From Deltaproteobacteria bacterium (GTDB taxonomy: Bacteria; Desulfobacterota; Binatia; Binatales; Binataceae): a stretch of 39,201 bases of DNA. The notes beneath the pieces are model-generated. The model saw nothing but the letters and a program-made list of their open reading frames with translations, was not told where the DNA came from and did not search any database. The stretch lies in contig DAHVFB010000021.1 of NCBI GenBank assembly GCA_027317185.1, positions 1 to 39,201 on the forward strand. The letters are read 5' to 3'. Position numbers and translations under genes: made by a program. Of the stretch, positions 34,173 through 39,201 are shown piece after piece; position 1 is the stretch's first letter; every line of letters begins with the position of its first letter.

Positions 34173-36017
34173 TCAGCGTGCTTTCGGCTGGACGCAATTG
34201 GATCGGTCCGCCGTGGCTGCGGTTTTGCCGCACGATTCCCTTCCTGTCGTAACCATGCGCGGTTCAAGCAACGACTCGATCAGTGACGTCACATCGAGCG
34301 CGGACGGCTGATCGCCAACGATCTTGTCGACCATCCCTTTGATTTCGCCGCCGGAGGCGTTTGTTTTGGCCACGATAAGCGGGATATGAGAATCCTGCAG
34401 TGTCAGGCTGCCGTGCCAGGCGTAATAGGTTGCGGTAGAAAAGTAGTAGCGGTCTTCGAGCGGCAACGAGAGGCCGGCTTTTGCAAGCACCACGATATCC
34501 CCGGCGCGATCGCCATACGGACCTTCGCCGAGCCATCTCATTCGCCGATCCACCTGGATGAAATTGGACCGCGGATGAGCCGATAAATAATCGGGTACCG
34601 GAACCAGGCGCTCACCGTCGAAGATCTCGAATGGGGGCGCGTTTGCGGTTGTTTGCCCTGAGTATTTGCGTGAAAAGATCAGATCGATGGTATTTTTGAG
34701 GACCGGCAACGGGTCGCCCGCGCGGGTTGATCCGTCCAAGGCCCTGAGGACGGGCAAAATGTCCTCCTTGAAGCGCGGCGGCTTGCGCCAATCGCAGCGC
34801 GTCCCCGGTTTGCGGCAGGTGGATCGATCCGCAAGATAAAGATAAGCGCTAAAGCCCTCATCCGCGATCACCGCTTGGTAATCCTGCTTATCAGCGGGAA
34901 GCTTTACTCCCGGCTCGCGCACACGAAAGCCAGTGGTGCTCAAAAGCCGGGATAGCGCCCCGCTGCCGCCCGCGTCGAGGTCGTGATGGCGATCGTTGAG
35001 CACCGGAGTATGCCCATGGTCGGCGGTGAAAAGAACGTACGTGTCATCAAGCAGGCCATCTTTCGCATAGGCGGACAGAACCGCGCCGACATTCCGATCG
35101 ACATTATTTTCGAGGTACTCGGTTTGAGAGCGCAGCGGATATGGCGATCCATGCGCATAGATGTCCGGGCCCGGAAGGTAGACCACCAGTAAACTGGGGG
35201 TACCGTGCTGGCGGATAACGTCGAGCACTTCGGCGGTCGAACCATCGTCGACCGGCGCGGCAAGCGATTGGCGCAGGGTCTCGCCGGTAAACTTGCCGGT
35301 GATAACGTCGCCGACTACGCGGACAAGGGCTTCGCTTCCCAGCGTCGAGTATATGGTAGCGCCATGATAGACGTACAAAAGCGATACGTCCGATGAACCC
35401 TCGATACGCTGATATACCGTTGGAACGCGTAATATTTTGCCCAGCAGGTCGTGGTCGACAGCCGCGCTGAAATCGCTGGAATCGCGGGTCGAAAGCGGAA
35501 TTGGGGCATAAAAGCGGGTTTGATCCCGCACAAAGAACTCGTCCCCTGCAACCCCGGTCTGTGCCGGAGGACGTCCCGTCACGATCGAGGCCCAGCCCGC
35601 GGTGCTGCATGAGGGCATGATGGTTGTTACATCCGGTACCGAATAGCCGTGCTCGAACACACCGGCGCCCTGAGTTTTGCCAAGTAGCGTTTCCAGATGG
35701 GGCGCCTTCCCGGAATGGATGGCGTCCCTGACCTGACCGTAACCCACGCCATCGACCGCGAATAAAATTACACGCGGTGCGTGCCTGGGCACGGTTACAT
35801 CGGTGCGCAGTGTATGTTGACCCTCGCCGTTCTCAACTTGCCGAAGCAGAGAGCAGGCGGGCTGCCCGCATACCATTGCAATCAGCAGCAGTACCGCCGC
35901 GATACGGCTGATCGCGCGTAAGCACACGCCAGAAGCCTTCGGCAATGGACCTGCACCAGTCAAAAGAGGCTTGCATTCAGGCGGATCTGAGTAGAATTGT
36001 TTTTCCAGGCCGTTCAT
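34173..36017 (-). CDS. Alkaline-phosphatase-superfamily phosphodiesterase, exported
   Basis: A 614-residue protein of the type I phosphodiesterase/nucleotide pyrophosphatase family. After a basic N-terminal stretch come a hydrophobic segment at about 36-50 and a possible lipobox ending at Cys55 (GQPAC). The catalytic core shows a metal Asp in FAVDGVGYG (about 89), the nucleophile region CSTAGWASIVTG with Thr139, a second metal group in PGPDIYAHG, TADHGHTP, and a late His in WHGSLT. The signal start is unusually far from the N-terminus; an internal start cannot be excluded. Members release phosphate or phosphoalcohols from nucleotides, lipids or glycans. It is divergent from the GST gene. Confidence 0.83.
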   Translation of the reverse strand: MNGLEKQFYSDPPECKPLLTGAGPLPKASGVCLRAISRIAAVLLLIAMVCGQPACSLLRQVENGEGQHTLRTDVTVPRHAPRVILFAVDGVGYGQVRDAIHSGKAPHLETLLGKTQGAGVFEHGYSVPDVTTIMPSCSTAGWASIVTGRPPAQTGVAGDEFFVRDQTRFYAPIPLSTRDSSDFSAAVDHDLLGKILRVPTVYQRIEGSSDVSLLYVYHGATIYSTLGSEALVRVVGDVITGKFTGETLRQSLAAPVDDGSTAEVLDVIRQHGTPSLLVVYLPGPDIYAHGSPYPLRSQTEYLENNVDRNVGAVLSAYAKDGLLDDTYVLFTADHGHTPVLNDRHHDLDAGGSGALSRLLSTTGFRVREPGVKLPADKQDYQAVIADEGFSAYLYLADRSTCRKPGTRCDWRKPPRFKEDILPVLRALDGSTRAGDPLPVLKNTIDLIFSRKYSGQTTANAPPFEIFDGERLVPVPDYLSAHPRSNFIQVDRRMRWLGEGPYGDRAGDIVVLAKAGLSLPLEDRYYFSTATYYAWHGSLTLQDSHIPLIVAKTNASGGEIKGMVDKIVGDQPSALDVTSLIESLLEPRMVTTGRESCGKTAATADRSNCVQPKAR

Positions 36018-36076
36018 CAAATCAGTAGCTTATACAGGTAAACTCGTGGTTTAGTCGATCAAGTGGAGTAACAATC

Positions 36077-36685
36077 GTGAAAATATACGATGCGGCAACC
36101 GCACCGAATCCTCGCCGCGTGCGAGTCTTCATGGCCGAGAAAGGGATCCAGGTTCCCTACGAACCGCTGGATATCGTCAACGCAGTGAACCGCGGCCCCG
36201 AATTCCGGAAGAAAAATCCGATGGCGGCGGTGCCGGTCCTCGAACTCGACGACGGAACCTGCATCGCCGAGAGCGTCGCGATCTGCCGGTATTTTGAAGA
36301 GACCAATCCGCAACCGCCACTGTTCGGGACGGACGCCAGAAATCGCGCAGTGGTGGAGATGTGGAACCGCCGTATGGAATTCGCCCTGTTGTCTCCGATC
36401 ACTGACGCTTTTCGACAGCATCACGATTTTTTCAAGGGCCGCATTCGGCAAGTGCCCGCCTACGCCGAGGCCCAACGTCTGAACGCCGAGGATAGTCTGC
36501 AATGGCTCGAGAGCGAGCTGGCCAACCGGCATTTCATCGCGGGTGAACGTTTCACCATCGCCGACATCACGGCCATGGTGGCGATCGATTTCGGGCGGGT
36601 GTCGAAAATCGCGATCAAACCTGATCAGAAAAATCTGGCGCGCTGGCATGCCGAAGTTTCTTCGCGTCCCAGCGCAAAAGCATAA
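36077..36685 (+). CDS. Glutathione S-transferase-like protein
   Basis: A 202-residue protein with an N-terminal thioredoxin-like domain (MKIYDAATAPNPRRVRVFMA), the cis-Pro region NPMAAVPVLELDDG and the glutathione-contact motif ESVAI at about 63-67, followed by an all-helical C-terminal domain with FTIADITAMVAIDF. These are standard GST features; the activating Ser/Tyr/Cys of the N-terminal loop is not clear (Ala/Pro there). The GTG start at 36077 has GGAG 9 bases upstream. It precedes an FAD oxidoreductase by 14 bases and probably shares its transcript. Confidence 0.88.
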   Translation: MKIYDAATAPNPRRVRVFMAEKGIQVPYEPLDIVNAVNRGPEFRKKNPMAAVPVLELDDGTCIAESVAICRYFEETNPQPPLFGTDARNRAVVEMWNRRMEFALLSPITDAFRQHHDFFKGRIRQVPAYAEAQRLNAEDSLQWLESELANRHFIAGERFTIADITAMVAIDFGRVSKIAIKPDQKNLARWHAEVSSRPSAKA

Positions 36686-36699
36686 GCGCGAGGCTTCGA

Positions 36700-38328
36700 G
36701 TGGGGGACTACGATGCGATTGTAATCGGCGGCGGCCACAACGGCATGGCCGCGGCGCTCTATCTCGCCAGGGCCGGCTGGAAAGTGATCGTGCTCGAGCG
36801 CAATGCCCGCACTGGCGGTGCGATCGCCAGCGCCGAGGTTACCCTGCCCGGCTTCGTTCACGATCTGTACTCGACCAATTGCAACTTGTTCGTCGGTTCT
36901 CCGGTTTACAAGGATTTCGGGCGCGACCTTGAACGGCATGGGTTGAGCTTCGCCCATTCGGATAAGCCTTATTGCGCCGCCTTTCCCGACGGCAAATGCA
37001 TCCGTGTTTACCAGGACGCGGAAAAAACTCTCGACCTGTTGCGTCAGCATAGTACAGCGGATGCGGAAGGTTTTACCCTTCTCAACAGCCATTTCCAGGC
37101 CTTCGTCAGATCGCTGGTGCAGCTCTATGGCATGCCGATGCCATCGGTACAGGTGCCGTGGACCATCCTGCGTGCGATACGGTCTGAAGGGCTGCGCGAG
37201 ATCATCAGGCTGCTGCGCCTGATGATCTCTTCCACTCGCAGGCTGGGCGAGGAATATTTTACTACGCCCGAAGCGCGGGCGCTGGTCGCGGCCTGGGGCA
37301 TGCACCTCGATTTCGGACCCGACGTGGCCGGCGGCGCAATCTTTCCCGTGCTTGAAACCTTCACCGACATACAGGCCGGCATGAGCATCGTGAAAGGCGG
37401 CGCTTCGAACCTGATGCTGGCAATGGAACGGCTGCTGCTGGAATTCGGTGGCGAGGTGCGGACCAACGCCGAAGTGACCCGGATAGTTACCCGCGGGGGC
37501 GAGGCGATCGGCGTACAGCTCGCCGACGGCGAGACCATCTCGGCCGGCCGCTGCGTCATCGCGAATCTAAGCTCCGCGCCGCTGTTCGGAAAGCTGCTCG
37601 CCGATTACCCGTTCACGGCTCAGTTCCGGCGCGATATCGGCCGCTACAGCTACGGCCCCGGCACCATGATGGTTCACCTCGCGCTCAGTGGCAGGCCGGC
37701 CTGGCGGGCGGGCGGCGATACCGATCAGTTCGCCTACGTGCATATCGCTCCGTACGTCGAGGATCTCGCGTTAACGTACACCCATTCGCTCAATGGAATT
37801 CTGCCGGCCAGTCCATTGCTGATCGTCGGCCAGACCTCTGTGGTCGATCCGACCCGCACGGCGGGTAAGGGCGAGATTCTCTGGATCCAGGTGCGGACGC
37901 TGCCATCGGAAATCCGCGGCGACGCGCTCAATAGCATCAAGGCGCGAACCTGGGACGCGGCCAAGGAAGCCTACGCCGATCGAGTGATCGATAAGCTCGA
38001 ACACTATGCGCCGGGTCTGCGCGGCCTGATCGCCGCGCGGGCGGTCGAGTCGCCCGCCGATCTCGAACGCGCCAATCCCAATCTGGTCGGCGGCGACAGT
38101 CTCGCCGGCAGCCATCATCTGACGCAGAATTTTTTGTTTCGCCCGGCGCTGGGATGGTCGCGCTACCGTACGCCGATTACGCGATTGTACATGTGCGGCG
38201 CGGGCACCTACCCAGGTGCGGGCAACAACGCGCTGTCGGGATACCTTTGCGCGCAGCAGATTTTGAACTCGCAAAAATCGCGTATCGCGGCGTTCAGACG
38301 CGCATTCCCAGGCTCAAAAGCCGCCTAA
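36700..38328 (+). CDS. Phytoene-desaturase-like FAD oxidoreductase (PYROXD2 type)
   Basis: A 542-residue flavoprotein. The N-terminal FAD loop is IVIGGGHNGMAAALYLARAG at about 7-26, followed by VIVLERNARTGGAI. The middle segment GGASNLMLAMERLLLEFGGEV and the C-terminal LYMCGAGTYPGAGNNALSGY, which closes over the flavin, are typical of the CrtI-related group that includes PYROXD2. No carotenoid genes are nearby, so carotenoid desaturation is not supported and another oxidation is likely. The start is GTG at 36700. Its stop overlaps the stop of the convergent hydrolase by three bases. Confidence 0.88.
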   Translation: MGDYDAIVIGGGHNGMAAALYLARAGWKVIVLERNARTGGAIASAEVTLPGFVHDLYSTNCNLFVGSPVYKDFGRDLERHGLSFAHSDKPYCAAFPDGKCIRVYQDAEKTLDLLRQHSTADAEGFTLLNSHFQAFVRSLVQLYGMPMPSVQVPWTILRAIRSEGLREIIRLLRLMISSTRRLGEEYFTTPEARALVAAWGMHLDFGPDVAGGAIFPVLETFTDIQAGMSIVKGGASNLMLAMERLLLEFGGEVRTNAEVTRIVTRGGEAIGVQLADGETISAGRCVIANLSSAPLFGKLLADYPFTAQFRRDIGRYSYGPGTMMVHLALSGRPAWRAGGDTDQFAYVHIAPYVEDLALTYTHSLNGILPASPLLIVGQTSVVDPTRTAGKGEILWIQVRTLPSEIRGDALNSIKARTWDAAKEAYADRVIDKLEHYAPGLRGLIAARAVESPADLERANPNLVGGDSLAGSHHLTQNFLFRPALGWSRYRTPITRLYMCGAGTYPGAGNNALSGYLCAQQILNSQKSRIAAFRRAFPGSKAA

Positions 38329-39179
38329 CAGTCGAAGAATTCGCGCAACGCCTGCAGCGCTTCCGGTTCGACCAGCGACGGCGCATGGCCCACGCCCGCA
38401 ACCTCGACCAACTTTGCGTTAGGCGTCACCTGACACATCCGCTGCGCGATCTCGGGTGATAGCACGCTGGTCTCGCTGCCACGCAGAATCAAAATGGGCG
38501 CAGTGATTTTTTGGTACTCGGCCCAGAATCCGGCCCGCGCGACCGTCGGCAGTCCCGGCGGCGGCTGGCGAATCGCCGGGTCCATCTTCCAGGTCAGACC
38601 TCCGCCGGCCGCCGGCTTCACCAGCCATTTCAACATCTCCGCGAGCGCCTCATCGGTCCCTGGTCCGAACTGCACCTCGCGGTAATGCGCGATCGCATCG
38701 CCGAGGCTCGCGAACTCGCCGGGCGCGCTGGCGACCCATCGATTGATCTGATTCGAGGCGGCGGGGCTGAGCGCCGGCCCAATATCATTGAGCACCAGCC
38801 GCTCGATACGCTCGGGATGGGTGCCGCCGTACAGAATCGAAATTCTGCCGCCCATCGAGGTGCCGATAAGACTGACGCGATCGATCCCAAGCTGATCCAG
38901 CATCGACTCCAAATCGCTGGCATAGATCGGCGCATTGTATTGATCCGGCGGTCCCCATTGGCTGTCGCCGCGGCCGCGCACGTCCAGCGCGATCACGCGA
39001 TATTTGGCGGCCAGATACGGTGCGAGCGGATCGAAGTCATGCGCGCTGCGGGTCAGGCCGTGGATGCATACCACGACCGGACTCGTGCGCACGCCGAATT
39101 CCAGATAATGAAGTTTCAGATGGTTAACGGTGATGAATTTGTCGATGCCTTTCACTGCCTTCACCTCCGGCTTTTTCAT
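38325..39179 (-). CDS. Alpha/beta hydrolase
   Basis: A 284-residue alpha/beta-fold hydrolase. The oxyanion-hole motif is VVVCIHGLTRSAHDFD at about 35-50, the nucleophile elbow is GTSMGG with Ser108, and the catalytic His is His265 in GVGHAPSLVEPEAL. The acid, usually Asp in an S-D-x-L-S pattern after strand 7, reads SETSVLSPE, so Ser replaces Asp and the Glu two residues before may act instead. Relatives are esterases, lipases or C-C hydrolases. The last 31 residues match the remnant at 5460-5564 at 25 positions, so the two arose by duplication or share a recent ancestor. No strong ribosome binding site precedes the ATG at 39179. Confidence 0.9.
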   Translation of the reverse strand: MKKPEVKAVKGIDKFITVNHLKLHYLEFGVRTSPVVVCIHGLTRSAHDFDPLAPYLAAKYRVIALDVRGRGDSQWGPPDQYNAPIYASDLESMLDQLGIDRVSLIGTSMGGRISILYGGTHPERIERLVLNDIGPALSPAASNQINRWVASAPGEFASLGDAIAHYREVQFGPGTDEALAEMLKWLVKPAAGGGLTWKMDPAIRQPPPGLPTVARAGFWAEYQKITAPILILRGSETSVLSPEIAQRMCQVTPNAKLVEVAGVGHAPSLVEPEALQALREFFDC

Positions 39180-39201
39180 CAGGCGTCGATCGCCCTACCC
39201 G

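Noticed and set aside
36700-38328. Carotenoid biosynthesis (phytoene desaturase) locus
   Set aside because: No crtB, crtE or cyclase gene is nearby and the sequence looks nearer to the PYROXD2-type branch.

Overview
The window reads as a chromosomal segment of a GC-rich, free-living Gram-negative bacterium. Several gene pairings point to a deep-branching lineage near the old Deltaproteobacteria or Candidatus Binatota: a class V aminotransferase next to serA and purA, extradiol/Rieske/SDR genes in a row, and nadB next to nadA. This placement is inference from gene content only; there is no rRNA or tRNA gene in the window. The presence of L-Ara4N lipid A modification genes argues for an outer membrane.

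Layout. 1-1240: the end of xseA and all of xseB (exonuclease VII). 1277-6052: a small catabolic-looking patch with a cupin, a LigB-fold extradiol dioxygenase homologue, an SDR, a Rieske oxygenase, a remnant of an alpha/beta hydrolase and a GlcG/HbpS-like protein. 6361-9054: nadB and nadA, which make quinolinate from aspartate for NAD. 9053-9207: a MITE-like inverted-repeat element. 9448-14750: a surface-glycan block (methyltransferase-GT2 fusion, multi-pass GT-C-like enzyme, methyltransferase, GDP-fucose synthase-like SDR), followed on the other strand by a galT-like gene. 16076-20199: class V aminotransferase, serA and purA, preceded by a compact promoter-hairpin-terminator leader. 20265-21458: a serine hydrolase.

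21561-28935 is a lipid A modification locus. On the minus strand arnC, the arnA formyltransferase half, the arnA decarboxylase half and arnD follow each other; ArnA, one fused protein in E. coli, is split into two genes here. On the plus strand an arnT-like transferase leads a tightly overlapping operon with a TPR lipoprotein, a RodZ-like HTH membrane protein and an NTF2-fold protein. arnB, ugd and the ArnE/F flippase are not in the window.

29019-39179: purE coupled to an unknown secreted Met-rich protein, a solitary murF, a 3-methyladenine DNA glycosylase, a two-gene YeeE/YedE sulfur-type transporter behind a palindromic operator candidate, a VOC-family protein, a lipoprotein of the alkaline phosphatase superfamily, a GST, a phytoene-desaturase-like FAD oxidoreductase and an alpha/beta hydrolase. 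The last is a close relative of the remnant at 5460-5564. No tRNA, rRNA, CRISPR array, phage gene or transposase gene was seen. The best candidates for new biology are the leader before the serine operon, the SSB-like tail on XseB, and the split arn locus with its divergent ArnT/RodZ-like operon.
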